A stretch of 64,000 bases of DNA from Schistocephalus solidus (GCA_017591395.1 WEDG01001316.1:1-64000), one strand, 5' to 3'; numbered from the stretch's first letter, positions 47,190-58,988 are shown. The notes: a model not told the origin generated them from the sequence alone. Program-made: numbers and translations.

Positions 47190-47520
47190 AACTGAAACTT
47201 TCAGCAGTTGTCTGCAAAAAAAGTTGCAACGAAGGAGATTGCAATTACGTTGGAGAAACCCGACGGAACATACAGACCCGCCTGCAGGAACAAAATTGGC
47301 AGCTCGGAGGTTAGACCGAAACTCTCAGTTTGCAACGCACTTGGGAGAAACTGGCTATAATTTCGATCTTCAGGGAGCCGCCACCGTAGGCCGGGACAAG
47401 TCAAAGATGGAACGGCTAACGCGTGAGGCATGGTAATCGGATGAAAATTCCATTAAAAGGCATCTAGATCTTCATGCAGCTTATAAAGTCTTGCGTCACT
47501 ACGTACGCGAAGCTCAGGAA
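47190..47520 (+). pseudogene. Penelope-like GIY-YIG endonuclease, frameshifted
   Basis: 'CNEGDCNYVGETRRNIQTRL' gives the second half of the GIY-YIG motif with the catalytic arginine. A frame change leads to 'RNSQFATHLGETGYNFDL' and 'KSKMERLTREAW', then a stop, then 'HLDLHAAYKVL' in another frame. Together with the RT remnant upstream this is the 3' half of a Penelope-like element on the plus strand. It is more decayed than the one at 27.7 kb and belongs to another subfamily (different linker and tail). Confidence 0.75.
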
Positions 47521-47845
47521 ATGTTGGCCACCCAGAACTCAAGGAATTCGCACAAAACAGTCCAAGAGGGAGCCCACCCGACGAAGAACAAGAGCCTTCG
47601 GACCGAACGACACCGGCAGAATGCTCAACGTCCCCCCGTCCCCACCACGGGAATGACTCATAAGGCACACAGCTAGACTGCCCGCCAAACATCCACCAAA
47701 GGGCCGAGGCAGCGAACGACAAAAAATCAATCAGCCCGAGGCCGACACACTGGCCATAGCACGCCCCTTCCGGTGCTGTTCGGTTTCTGCAGTTGCTTTG
47801 ACAGTGGTGAGTTGACCAAGCTCTCCGAATCGTCAGCAAACGAAT
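47521..47845 (+). repeat. 3' tail of the Penelope-like element
   Basis: A proline/arginine-rich frame continues past the GIY-YIG domain, ending near 47840 with 'aacgaataaaattg'. The boundary of the element lies about there. 'gtggtgagttgacc' with 'ccgaatcgtcagc' recalls a hammerhead core but lacks a helix II and is not called. Confidence 0.45.
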
Positions 47846-48888
47846 AAAATTGTTCCGGTGAGCCCGCCTTATTTCTCAAGGTATTGCATAAGTAACGAAA
47901 ACTACCTGCTTCAATACCCTGTAGATAATTCCCAGGATCGTAACGACATGCCACTCCGAAGAAGCAAACCACCCTTAGTGAATATCGCCTCCAAATGTAC
48001 TGTTGCAAGGTATCATGACCGTTGTATAGCAGCACCGACTGATCTTGTATGCTTAAAAATGAAATAAGTCTTTTTTTCAATTTGAAGCCCGGTTGGAGAA
48101 CTCTCAAGTGGATGCATAGTGAAAAGCAAACAACAGCAGTGATGCAATAGGAATAGATAGAGAGTCCCAGCCCAACAGCTTGAACGCCAAATAATTTCGA
48201 TATGAGACTCGAGTATAGCCGACTTACCAAGAACTTTTATTTCTCGCCTCCCTTGTTTAGTTGACAATATTTCTTGAAACTTGTTTCCCAATTAGAACGA
48301 AATGGTGTCAAAAATCCCATTTGGGTCTATTTATCTTCCAGAAATAATTAAAGTTCGTTGATTGGTAGCTCGTTTAGCCTGTGCCTGTGGTGCTATAAAA
48401 AATGTGTAAAGGTGACTGGCGGAGGCTATATGTGACCTTGAGTATTTTGTCTAGTGGAGTGTACAAGACCTTCAAAATGCCATCTGGCTTTTGAGAAAAT
48501 TTAGATGAAAATGCTTCTTCCAAGATTGAAATGCAGTTCATTTTTATGAGGCGAATACCGTGTTTGCCATACCAAAGAACATCGAAACTGGGCTCAATCA
48601 ATGTTCTACAGCTTGCTCTTCCTGAGGTTTCCTTAAAAATGTGCACCAAAATAAACAAACTTGCTCCACAGCTCTCTTAAGGACGGTGAGACCTCTTAAA
48701 AGTTGAGGAGCAAGGTCATATATTGAATTCAACGTGATATCCGCAAAGCTTGAATATAAAGACAATTAGTTTGCGGTCATAAAGCATTCATATATACACT
48801 GATGAACGTTCTTCATAGGGCCGAAAACTAATTTTTTCTGAGGAAATCCTCCATTTGAGCGGTGATTGCCTTTTCAACTCTGAATGAA
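47846..48888. other. No gene recognised
   Basis: The 167-codon minus-strand frame over 47727-48230 is antisense to the Penelope tail and has no recognised domain. Nothing else is visible. Confidence 0.35.
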
Positions 48889-51800
48889 CTACGTCGAGAG
48901 ACTTGAAACAAGACGCAAATGCTCACTGATATTGTCGATAATATCCTGATCATCTGCAATCTCGATTTCTAGAATCTGAAAAATAAGAAACAACTGTGAG
49001 AAAATAAGTATGTACCTTGCTGAACGTCTCTCAACAAGAGATTTTTCTAGTAAAATGTTTAATCCTTCGAAACGTTCTTCAAGCAAAACATGTAAATGGC
49101 TATATTTCAAGCATTATAACTATGTATCTACCAAGGCAACAGAATATATCTGAACTGAGAAATTTAGTGATCTCTGTGAACATGGGCGGATACCTATGCG
49201 AGGGTTCATGCTATTCAACGCAAACAATGCACTAGATGATATAACATTACCACTCGTTGTGCTTGGGAGCCACTTGGCATAATATGATAGGATGTATGTG
49301 CTGATAATTATTCTGTTTAACCAATAGACGAGGTGTATTTGTGCCACGATCGCAAACTTTTTTACTTCATTTCAACTGCAGGTAGCCTTCATGTTACAGT
49401 TAGACCATCATCAAGAATGACATTAATTGGCTTCATCAAGAGGGCAAGGCATGAACACTTTCCAAGGACTAAAGTTATTTAGAGCGCAGATTAAAGCCAA
49501 CTAGAGCACATAATGGGGAGTTTGGCCACACGGTACATAGAGTTATCATGACTTTTGGACAAAATTGCTATTTTCGCTCTGATTTTCAGTCAAAGGTTGT
49601 ATGGCGATGAGCAGTCAAGGAAAAAACTGACAAAGACAATGTCAATAGAGTGACTATTTTGACTTATCCTTCAATAAGGAAAAGGTTTGTCCTCGCAAAC
49701 CCCATGCGGCCGAGTGTGCTCAATACCAGCCGACTCTTAATCGAATATAAACGAACGCAGGTTTAAATCGCACGCGCAACATAAGGTTGGAGGTTACCAA
49801 CTGCTGATGACGGAAAATAAGTCAGAAATTCCCCTCACAGCACTTCTGTCTTTGTGAGTAATACTTTTTAATCAGGACTTAAAAGCAGACTGAGCAGTAT
49901 TTTCTTTACCCTCTATTCAGAATACACGTTTACTAATGTGAGCTTGACAATCATTTCAATCACAGAGTTCCCTTTCGTATACTCACACGCTGCATCCTCA
50001 TTTATTTAATCTAGAAATGCCTTGAAGCTGGTTTTTTCCAGAGTCATATATGAAGATATCCACTGTGAACAAAAACCTACCAATTTGTTCAAATGCGTTT
50101 GCACATGTTCTTTCAAGTAACCAGCAACAAACTCGGCGAGGGAAACTGACGAATTCCAAATGTCCTCCATCCTGAGAGTGGTGGTTGTAAGGGAAATGTT
50201 TGAAGTACATTCCAGCTTCGGTTGTACCCCATGATTAACCAGCAAACCCTTTAATTTACAAGACAAAAGAGGAGACTAAAGCAAATACCTTTTAGAAGAA
50301 ACTTATTTTATGAAGTGACTGGATGTTTAAACCAATCGTACTGTATGCTAAAAATGTTTCGGTGTACTAAAAAGGCCAATATGGATTGGCAGGAGTTGCG
50401 TTAGTTGGAGAAAATTCGTTCTGAAACTGCATTCCTACCAAATGGGAACCAAAAGTATACTTGTTACCTCCAGAATTCCATTAGAAGTTTTTATTCATAA
50501 CGTAAACATTTATTGCAAATATTTGTTCGAGTTCATTTGACTCACATTTTGCGCACTGATATCTGCCGCATACAGAAGAAAGGGGTTCGTAACTTGCGAC
50601 AATACAACTTGAATCTCACTCAGTGGCTCTGGGTTAAATGTGGAACTCTCAAATGAATCTACTTACATTGTCCCCATCAGAGCCTCCGCAATCCAGTTCT
50701 CGGACTCAGTTTATTGACATATAAGACCAAAAGCAAAAAAGGTTCCACCCATTGATTCCGCATAAAGTTCTGAAACTCAACGTTATTGCCCTTTCTATAA
50801 TTTACTACAAAACCTGATTTTTATTACTGAATTTGGTTAACCTTTTCATTCTGGTAAACAATAACGCGCACTTTTGCCAACACAAGGCGCATGAAAAGCA
50901 TTGTCACTGAAGGAGGTCGTATATACCGGTTAATATCACCTGACCTTAAAATAGATTACTTTTAATTTTTCAATCACCTCCTGTCTTCCCCTCGGGGAGC
51001 AGTCAACTTCCTCGCTGAGCAAATAAAATATCAAGGGGTTCTAGAACTTATTTCTTTCCACACTACTTTATGGTTCTCACTGTTGTTAGGTCCATAACTA
51101 TACCTTATGGGATAATAAATATCAAATTTGTGAAAGAGATGTAGGTGAGTTTGATTCTTCGTTAAGGCGGGTTGACCTCTCGGTGGATTTTCTGGTTTCC
51201 TGCATGCTGTACCATGATTCCATCTAGTCCAGGAAAACCTTATATTGCAGGGCTACGCATTCATGGCAGTGCAGAAGATTTCAACATTTGGGAAACTTGG
51301 TAGCACCCATCTTGGTAAAAGGAAAGAGTGACCCGCTATAAAAACGTTGTGTTTAAATGCTTTATGTATTGACAAGGACAACAAGAAGTAGATTGTTAAA
51401 ATATTAACTGGAACTGGTACTCAATTTTACACAAAATGAAAGCGATAGATGTATACGCTATTTACGCCAGGCTCCTATCAGAAATCAAGCTTTGTAGGTT
51501 TCTGGGAACATAATCAATGAAAAGTTAGCAGGTCAGTATATCTGGATTACTCAGCTAATATGGCTTACTCGTGTTTTCAACACTTGTCAGATCAAATACT
51601 ATTTCCACAAGAAAAAGCTCAAATAAAGATTTTGGCGTAATAGTTTGAGCTTTATACGTCCAGGAAAGTTTACTCTTGAGCAGTGGCAACAATTAGAAAG
51701 AACTTACGTTGTAAAACACCAGATACTGCGAAGTTGGCAAATCGTGCTGCTCGAAATAATGCTAAACAAAATATTTGCTGGCTTCTTAGCACACGATTTA

Positions 51801-54800
51801 AAGATCAGACAGATATAAAAAAGACATAACTTTATTTTTCCAGGTTCTCGCACTTGTGTGCCGTTCTGTCTTTGTTACTGCTTAAACTTAGGTAGGCACT
51901 AGTCTCTCTCAAAATACTCTTGAAAACTGTAAAGAAAACTGCTTCAGCATGTTGGATAATCTAGTCGTCCAAAATAAACTATTCGTAATCCGGCGAGCCT
52001 TTACTGAAAGCGGTTAATGGTAAATAACTGAAGCCAGTTTACACATTTGCACGTACGGGGTAGTAAAAAATGTCAGCAATCAACTTTTGAAATAAAATTT
52101 GTGGCTGCCTGGCTAGTCTTTGACAGCATATAGTACAGAGTAGCGACAGGGTCACATCGGCGTAACACTCACTTCAGTGTCTGCGTCATGTCGTGCTCTA
52201 CTGCTTCGCCCTTTATCATCAAAAGACGAGAAGACATCGAGAGATTCAGTGGCATCAGCTTTGGGCATATGAGGCTCCTCGTCGGACGAGACAAAGACGA
52301 AAAATTGGTATTGTAGGCCAGTAAGTAATCGTGACTTCGTGTGTTCCAGGTCATTCTGAAGTCTTTGCGCCTCTGCGATCTGCGCTTCCAGTTCTTCCCG
52401 TTTACTTTGCAGAGGAAACTGAAAGGAATTGGCATGAGGGAAAGGTAAGCAAAGTCAGGGAAGCCATAAAATTAAAAGAGGTCCAACCATTTTAACTGTA
52501 TTTATCAGCATGTGAATAAGCGACTCTTTGGAAAGGTTTCTAAAGTTCAACCAGCAGCAAAGTGCAGTTTAAAAAGATGGAATTCAAAACTAACGACAGT
52601 TAGACAAATATAACTTCGTATAAATTACAAATAAATCAGCTGGTACTGGTATTCCGGTCAAGATGTATTCCATTTGAGGTCGGACTATTGAACGGAGTTT
52701 CCGATCCCCAAAGGTAAATCGCAGTTTCTGCCCTCGCTCATCAACCAGGGTTTTAAGAAGTGCAAAAAAAGCTCTGGATTTGGCAAACAGACAAAATTAC
52801 GTAAGCTGAACAACCGTATTTTCTTCTATGCACTGCTTTACTTTCTTGACAGCAATTGAAATTCTGCAGTCACATCAGCCGACGCCTTTAGACGGGTCTT
52901 CCTGAAAAATAGCATTTTAATTATATTGTTTTTAATATTTTTGTTTTTTCTCTTCAGTCATGAACATCGTCGATGTCCTTACCGTCATCGTTATAACTTG
53001 CAATATCACTGCTGCTGCCGCCCCGGCGTCGTCGCAAGCAATGAGGTGCAAAACTGTCCCACGAGGTCGGCGTAACAGTCAAATGCACGTAAATGAGTTC
53101 ACTGTGAAGCAAACATTCGTTGTATTTACCCCAGTCTCTCTTACACGCATTCGTGGAAATGTCCTAAAGGGTAAGACATTGCGACTTCATTGTCAGTCTT
53201 GAGTAGGACCCAGTAGTCTCGTTGCGGGACAAGGTTCTAATCTACGAGTACTAGTGCAACGTGATAGATTCTGAAATTGTTCAGTTCTTCATAGTGGGGA
53301 ACCAATCCCTGAGATAAAGCTTTAAAGCAAAACATACCTGTACGAAAACACCTGCGGACTTGGGCAGACTCAGTGCAGCCCAACGAACGCACGCCGTGCA
53401 CTAGTGTGGTTCACGCCTGGATTTAGCGTAATGCCCGCACAGGCTGCGTTTGGGTGCATTCGCCAACAAAGCATCGCGCCATTGGAATCGTCATCGCCAC
53501 TGCCACCTCCTTCTACCACCACCACCACCACCACCACCACCACCACCACGAACATTCTCGTCACAATCACTAACTTCTTCTCTTTCGTCTTCTTCTCTTT
53601 CGTCTTCTTCTCTGGACTGTCAAATCGTCTCTTTTCGGTCATTTCTTGTTCACATACCCCTTTTAACGTTGTATGCTTTCATCCTCTCAACAGTCAAAAG
53701 CTCAAAAATGCCACTCGTACTTCATTGAACTGTAAATGCCTGTTGGAACGGAACTGTGCTGAATTGTTAACAGGCTGCCATTCGCTTCCCTATTCCGTAA
53801 GCACGAGAGAACTTCGCAATTGAAGGTCACAGAATTACACCTTGACCTGTGTAAATATTTATCCGCATTCCTTACCTGCCATTGGTTGTGTGAAGTGTGC
53901 TAGCAGATAATGAAATTTTAGTACAGATTTACCCTTACCAGGTTAATTTTCCTTAGTTATAAAGAAGTCAATTTCACTGCATTCAAACCGTAGGTAGGAG
54001 ATCATAACCAAGGCAAGTGTTTCTTCGATCATCTAGGACGGCATAAACCTAATGCGGTGGGTTCATTTCATCAGTCGGTCCTCGAATACCCCCTAAGCTG
54101 TCTCTGGTATAACGCAATTCAGTGGGTGATGCGTTATCGCTCGAACCTTAAAGATGTACTTCTGATTAAGACTAATCAGAAACCTTAAGCAGAATATCAA
54201 CTTGCCCACATATGGCCCAAACGCATAGCAGTCTAATCCTACAAAAAGCAGAAGCTGGTTATGGCATGAGTAAGTGGAGTCTTGGCTTTTGAGTATACTG
54301 TGAGTCGAGTAGGAGGCTGTTCTCATCAGTGCCGATTTCACGGATTCCAGATTTGCATAAAAATTTCGGGATTGAATTAAAGACGTCTTGCTTTGGCGCC
54401 TTTCTTCCATGTTTTCGAATAATTCCAGCAGGAACGATAGCCATACTAATTCATACTTTTTCTAACGAAGTTTCAAAGCTTCAGAAGGGTTTAATAACCA
54501 AGTGATCGTTGATGGAGCCAACCTTGAAATAGGTGCAGTAAAAATCGATTCCCTACGGGATGGGCCTCTAATTCGGGCCTCCTCACATGTTTATTCCAGA
54601 TCCGATGATAACGGATATACGCAGAAAATGATTGGGCTGATGGCGATCTTTGGAATTGATGAACTTTGTGGAGAAATGTTCATGCAGTAAATTAGAAAAG
54701 GTATTAATATTTTGATGATCGTTGTGTGCAGTTGCGGCTTATATACATTGCGGTACTAACAATCTTGTGCAAAACGGATAGACATTAAAGGCATGCCAAA

Positions 54801-55680
54801 ATTATTCGCAAATTATAAGGAGAATTAATGAGATTCCAAATATGTAACTATGGGTAAGGAGGCTTAAGGCTTTATACATTTTTCAAAAGAGTCTCGTTCA
54901 GCAAAGAGAAATTATTCAAACCCATATGAATTAGTAAGGCAGCATTACTCGTTTTCTATGCACTGGCAAAGAGAGAAGACAGCACTGCTTCTAATACCGC
55001 AAATCGTTCCACGTAGCCCGGAGGAACTGCCTAGGTAGCATGCAAACCATAACAACCTATGAAGTGTAACATCTTTCCAAAACAATCAGGAATCTTCAGA
55101 TGTACTTTTCAGAAGCTTATGCCAATATTTTACTGATCAGACAGGCCCTTGTGAATTCTGTGGGCACGAAAGAAGTGAAGAATCATATGTGTGGAGATTT
55201 ACTTACTAGTTCGGCATCCAGTTCGATTTCCATCGTGTGATCAGTCGACTTGGTGGAAGATTTCAGCATAGTTTCTGAGGAAGGGGAAGCTGCGGCAGGA
55301 AATGGCGATGGTCCCAACAAGGGAGAAGAAGAGGAGGAAGTGAGCGCCGCAATCCGACGATCCGTTTCAAAGATCCTGCGTGTTAGTTGACAGAGCAGAC
55401 TTATCACTGAGAGCTGACTGCTGTGGAGGCGGTCAAAGCGAGTGAGTATGTTGGTCAGAGTATCCTGTAGCATAGCCCTGCAACCGGTAGGTAATTGTGG
55501 GGCCTCCGTTACTCGACAGAGCCTTACATCCAGGTGGGTGCTGACACCTTGAGTATGCTTACTATCCACTCCTTCCGCTGGCGACGCGGATGTCGTTGAA
55601 TGCACCCTGAAGCAGCAAATGTCAGCATCACTTTTCAGACGAGGAAGGCAGTCGGCAGCTCCTCGTAGTAGTTCGCGAAC
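48889..55680 (-). CDS. Unidentified multi-exon coiled-coil protein (partial model)
   Basis: I do not recognise this gene. Minus-strand exons with good GT-AG sites and matching phases: 55680-55207, 52418-52173, 51918-51854, 51014-50960, 50626-50546 (5' edge uncertain, frame open from 50662), 50248-50081, and a last exon 48975-48889 ending in TAG. The first is serine/leucine-rich with 'AMLQDTLTNILTRFDRL' and 'LLCQLTRRIFETDRRIAAL'; the second gives a coiled coil 'LQSKREELEAQIAEAQRLQ'; later ones read 'VDCSPRGRQEVIEKLK', 'IQVVLSQVTNPFLLYAADI', 'SLAEFVAGYLKEHVQTHLNK' and 'LEIEIADDQDIIDNISEHL'. One more exon is likely between 50960 and 50662. The N-terminus lies above 55.7 kb and was not found. Coding status is inferred from phase agreement and composition. 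Confidence 0.45.
49692..49860 (+). repeat. tRNA-headed SINE-like repeat with hammerhead-like core
   Basis: 'gcggccgagtgtgctcaata' (A-box side of a Leu/Ser-type tRNA) and 'gcaggtttaaatcgcacgc' (B-box) form the head. About 35 bp later come CTGATGA (49804-49810), a 14-nt spacer and GAAA (49825-49828), and after that 'cttctgtctttgtgag', matching the fold-back at 22.8 kb. It lies inside the last intron of the unidentified minus-strand gene. Confidence 0.55.
53515..53549 (+). repeat. (ACC)n trinucleotide repeat
   Basis: Twelve or so ACC units, followed within 60 bp by TTCTTCTCTTTCGTC repeats (53576-53613). Depending on frame and strand it would encode poly-Pro, poly-Thr or poly-Gly; a minus-strand frame 'REEDEREEDEREEVSDCDEN' next to it could be an exon but phase does not fit the model above. 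Confidence 0.85.
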
Positions 55681-55751
55681 CTAATTTAATAGATAAGCGA
55701 GACAACACGGGTGGATTAGAAAACAAAGCCTCGCATATTCTCGACCATTCG

Positions 55752-55753
<2 letters not shown>

Positions 55754-55785
<32 letters not shown>
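55754..55785. repeat. (TA)n microsatellite
   Basis: About 32 bp of uninterrupted TA, just upstream of the first exon of the unidentified minus-strand gene. Confidence 0.95.
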
Positions 55786-55789
<4 letters not shown>

Positions 55790-55974
55790 GCATCATTTGG
55801 AAATAAAACATCCCAATAAGTATAGTTTAATGAAAAGAAGTTCTTTGAGAAACAGAGAGAAAACATTTTAGACAAATTTTCGATGCTGGTAACCCAGTTA
55901 GTCATCAGGCATGCAGAAAGTGTGCAAAAAAGTTTAATAAACTTTCTTAACGTTTCCCAAAGAACTCAACTTTA

Positions 55975-55978
<4 letters not shown>

Positions 55979-56048
<70 letters not shown>
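55979..56048. repeat. (AT)n microsatellite
   Basis: About 70 bp of uninterrupted AT, the longest of four such runs in the window; three lie within 1.1 kb. Confidence 0.95.
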
Positions 56049-56052
<4 letters not shown>

Positions 56053-56650
56053 AGAATTTATCGAAAGCTAACGTATGCTCGCCAAATCGTCGTTTTTAAT
56101 TGTGATCTTGCCTTTAAATTTATATCACTGTGTAACTAAGTCAAATATGTGGGTAAGTAGAACAAAATGTACGGTTGTCCGGTTGCGGGGAGGGAGGGGG
56201 AAAGAAACAAAATTGCGGTCCGTTTTCTGATCATGGTCAGAGGAATGACAGCCGCCGGGCAGGTAATTAGATGCATGTGGCTGAATTGGTGGCTTTCGAC
56301 CATGGTAATTGTGGCGCCTGCATAAAATTCTTTTGAGCGTACAGGACCGGTTTGCATAGCCTGATTGCAGCTACTTCTACTGTAGCCAACAGACGCTGTC
56401 CAAGTAATTTTAAATAGGTTGAGAGGACCTTGTAAATAACCCGAAAGGCCTCTCTTTATATATTCATACTACAAGTAGAACTACCTGTTAGCAGAATTTG
56501 CATAACGTGGTTATTCCATACTGGTTGATTATCTTCGATCCAAATATTCATTGAAATTTCAGATCTGACCCTAAAAAGTCATGTCCGGATCACCTGACTC
56601 CATGTTCTGTACCTAATAATTTACGAAAGTATTTCCTTGACTATTCTCTG
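56049..56650. other. No gene recognised
   Basis: It holds only short frames. It may include the 5' end of the unidentified minus-strand gene, which I could not locate. Confidence 0.3.
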
Positions 56651-56654
56651 GATT

Positions 56655-56785
56655 CCATATACCAGATACCACATAGAGAACGCTGAGGGACCCAGTGAGA
56701 AGCCAAACCCTCGTTGCTGCGTCATGCAGCAGCAGAAACATTGACGAAACACGAGTCTGGGCTTTTAACTAGTACCTATGTCGGA
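56655..56785 (+). ncRNA. Hammerhead-like repeat, copy 3 (best 3' half and helix I)
   Basis: Helix I strand CCCA (56691-56694) pairs with TGGG (56758-56761). GAAA (56746-56749) is followed by C, a four-base ACGA loop, G, then TC (56756-56757), the exact 'GAAAC....GUC' form of a hammerhead with a one-pair helix III. An inner hairpin GCTGC/GCAGC sits in the helix II position. The 5' core reads 'gtgagaag' where CUGANGAG is needed. Flanks 'ccatataccagataccacat' and 'gcttttaactagtacctatg' are shared with copies 1 and 2. Confidence 0.5.
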
Positions 56786-56807
56786 AGTACGGTACACCAT
56801 CTTTGCC

Positions 56808-56813
<6 letters not shown>

Positions 56814-56852
<39 letters not shown>
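56814..56852. repeat. (TA)n microsatellite
   Basis: About 39 bp of TA, 28 bp behind the end of the third hammerhead-like repeat. Confidence 0.95.
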
Positions 56853-56854
<2 letters not shown>

Positions 56855-58120
56855 TTAAGGGAGAACGATCAAAGACAGGCAAGTATATAATGGGCATTTC
56901 TGGCTTATGAGCCTTCACCGGACAACACTGGTTCTGAAGAACAGAACAATGCTATTTGCCTATGCGCCTATGGGTTCACCTTTAACTGTTTGTTTTGGCG
57001 GAAACTATAATGTAGAAAGTAATAGTGATCGTTCTTCACAGCTATGACCAAAAATTATGTTTGTGTTACATAATTGATGTATTTGCTAAGGTTTTTCATC
57101 GGAATTTGTATACCAGTGCAAGAAATATTCAAAACTAGAGCAAAAACTTATTTCCTAAAATACGGTCAACTAGACGCCAAAACAGTAATCTAACGAACTC
57201 CTGCATGTCAGGCGGTGTTCATTAAAGTTTGGAACAAATGTGGGAAATGCTGTATTCTCAATGAGTAGCAGTAATTAATGGAAAGATATAATGCTTCTAG
57301 AACCATTTTTTAAAACCAAATGATACCCTATCTTCAAATAAAAATGTATAGAAGCAACTAACTAAACACTGAGTACAAGAAAGGATACTTTTGCATGTTT
57401 TCTATACAACATAGTTGAATTTATGGAGGCAATGAAAATCATTGAGAAAACATCTTGCAACGTAACTAGTCATTTTTACAGTGAAGGCGGCCAAACGGAA
57501 GATCTTCCAAAGCCCGGCTCTGACGTGATTGAAATATCTGGGAATTAGGTTGTAGAACTTTTAATATTGATATTCAACTAGAGTATTTTTTTCGAATCGT
57601 AAACGCTTTTCAAAATATCCGTTAGCATTTCGTGAGATAGCGAATCTACTGTACGTGACAAGTGGATCTAGACTTGTCAAAAGACACGTGAATTAACATA
57701 GATACAATGTTTCATGCAAAGAACTTGATCAATCAAAAGGTATGCATACTTGTTCGATAAAAAGGTGTTTACAAAATCCCTGTTGGAGCTGTGACGCAAA
57801 CCTGCGATATCTGCACACATGTGTACGCCTGAACATCAACTAGCAGTCAGAAATCGAAACCAGCTATCCGAGGTGGCCATGCACGCATGGCACAACACAA
57901 CGTTACATGGAACCGATGTCGTATTGCTGACGCTCGTCCAATAAAAAAGATCGCGAATTCTCAGAGGCAGTACAGTTATCATACATTCATGATTAAAATG
58001 CAACTGGCTTTAGTGTCACTAATTGAGTCCCAAAGCAAATCTAGACAATTATATCTAGTAACCCGCCGGTTGAACGCAATTCTATTGCATGTGTATATGC
58101 AAAACATACCTTTACCTGAG
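56853..58120. other. No gene recognised
   Basis: AT-rich with short frames only. The 106-codon frame at 57887-58207 runs into the LINE 3' repeat and is not considered a gene. Confidence 0.35.
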
Positions 58121-58124
58121 GATG

Positions 58125-58988
58125 ATAGTTCGACCATCGATTTCGACGAGGTCCACCGTATGCTCCACACAAGGTGGTGCAGGGACGGTGACTTGCACGT
58201 GAATTAGTTTTAAGTGATAGTAGCCTTGCGCTGCAGCTACCGTACTCTCTCCTCGTCCCCCATATGAGCCCGGTGTCAAGACAGAGTCAAGAAGACCGGA
58301 GATGGGAGAGGGCGCAGGTGGATGGCGTGGCCATAGCCGCCCTGGGTGTACCACCACAACTACTCGGATCCCACGGAGTGGGAGTGCCATAAAGGTCACA
58401 TTAAGAAGGAGCCATTGCGGCCTGACTCTCAGTCCGCAAGTCAGCCACTTCACACAAAACACACATTGGTCTGACCACGCGGTCCGAGTTATCCCGCCAG
58501 TTGGCAACCTTCCAAGCCACGGCTTATAGCGCACCGTTAAAGTTTCAAGCGCGTCAGATTGGTAATAGTGAGGAATGTGCGCTGAGCTGTCGACCTCACT
58601 CTCTCCTCCACCCCTAAAATCAGAACACCATCCGAGCCAGTCAGTTGTCTGATGTGGGAGTGGGTGCATTGGCTGACGGGTTGGCGTACCCGTCTTCGCG
58701 CGCCACTGCACGACCTGGCCCCATAACACACACACCAGGATTCACTAAATCAGGGGATATGGGGGAGCCATAGCCGGCTGACTCCCAGTCCACTGGTCAG
58801 CCACTCGACACACACAGCACATACACTGGGCTGACGGCGTGGTCTGCTGTAAGCGCTAGATTGGCAGCCTTCCAAGCCATGGTATCTAGGAAATCGTGAT
58901 TTTATCCGGTACATTATGATGATTGTGTGGGTGTTGTCCATGTATTAGTGTAGATGGTGTGCGCTGATGTGGCTTAGCCTCCGGTGGT
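58125..58988 (-). repeat. 3' region of the zinc-finger LINE (the dispersed GC-rich repeat)
   Basis: It follows the ORF stop and ends, in plus-strand terms, at 'gatagttcgaccatcgattt'. Blocks 'gagtgggagtgccataaagg', 'gttatcccgccagttggcaa' and 'acgacctggccccataacac' occur in the copies at 11.5 and 26.3 kb. A block 'ggctgactcccagtccactg' (58772-58791) is a diverged tandem copy of 58420-58440. A 207-codon open frame over 58112-58735 is fortuitous or at best unproven. Confidence 0.75.

Noticed and set aside
47795..47835. Hammerhead-like string near the end of the second Penelope element
   Set aside because: 'gtggtgagttgacc' and 'ccgaatcgtc' resemble the two core halves, but both differ from CUGANGA/GAAA and no helix II can be drawn.
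47727..48230. 167-codon minus-strand open frame
   Set aside because: It is antisense to the tail of a Penelope-like element, shows no domain and has no splice context.
48979..49110. Extra exon of the unidentified gene ('LEERFEGLNILLEKSLVERR')
   Set aside because: Joining it to the last exon across the 40-bp GT-AG segment shifts the frame into a stop, so the phases do not fit.
53370..53642. Minus-strand exon with an acidic repeat next to the (ACC)n run
   Set aside because: Composition is suggestive, but no splice pair joins it in phase to the neighbouring exons and the repeat alone explains the open frame.
58112..58735. 207-codon minus-strand open frame in the LINE 3' region
   Set aside because: It lies behind the terminal stop of the LINE ORF, the corresponding frames in the other copies are interrupted, and the GC-rich composition makes long chance frames likely.
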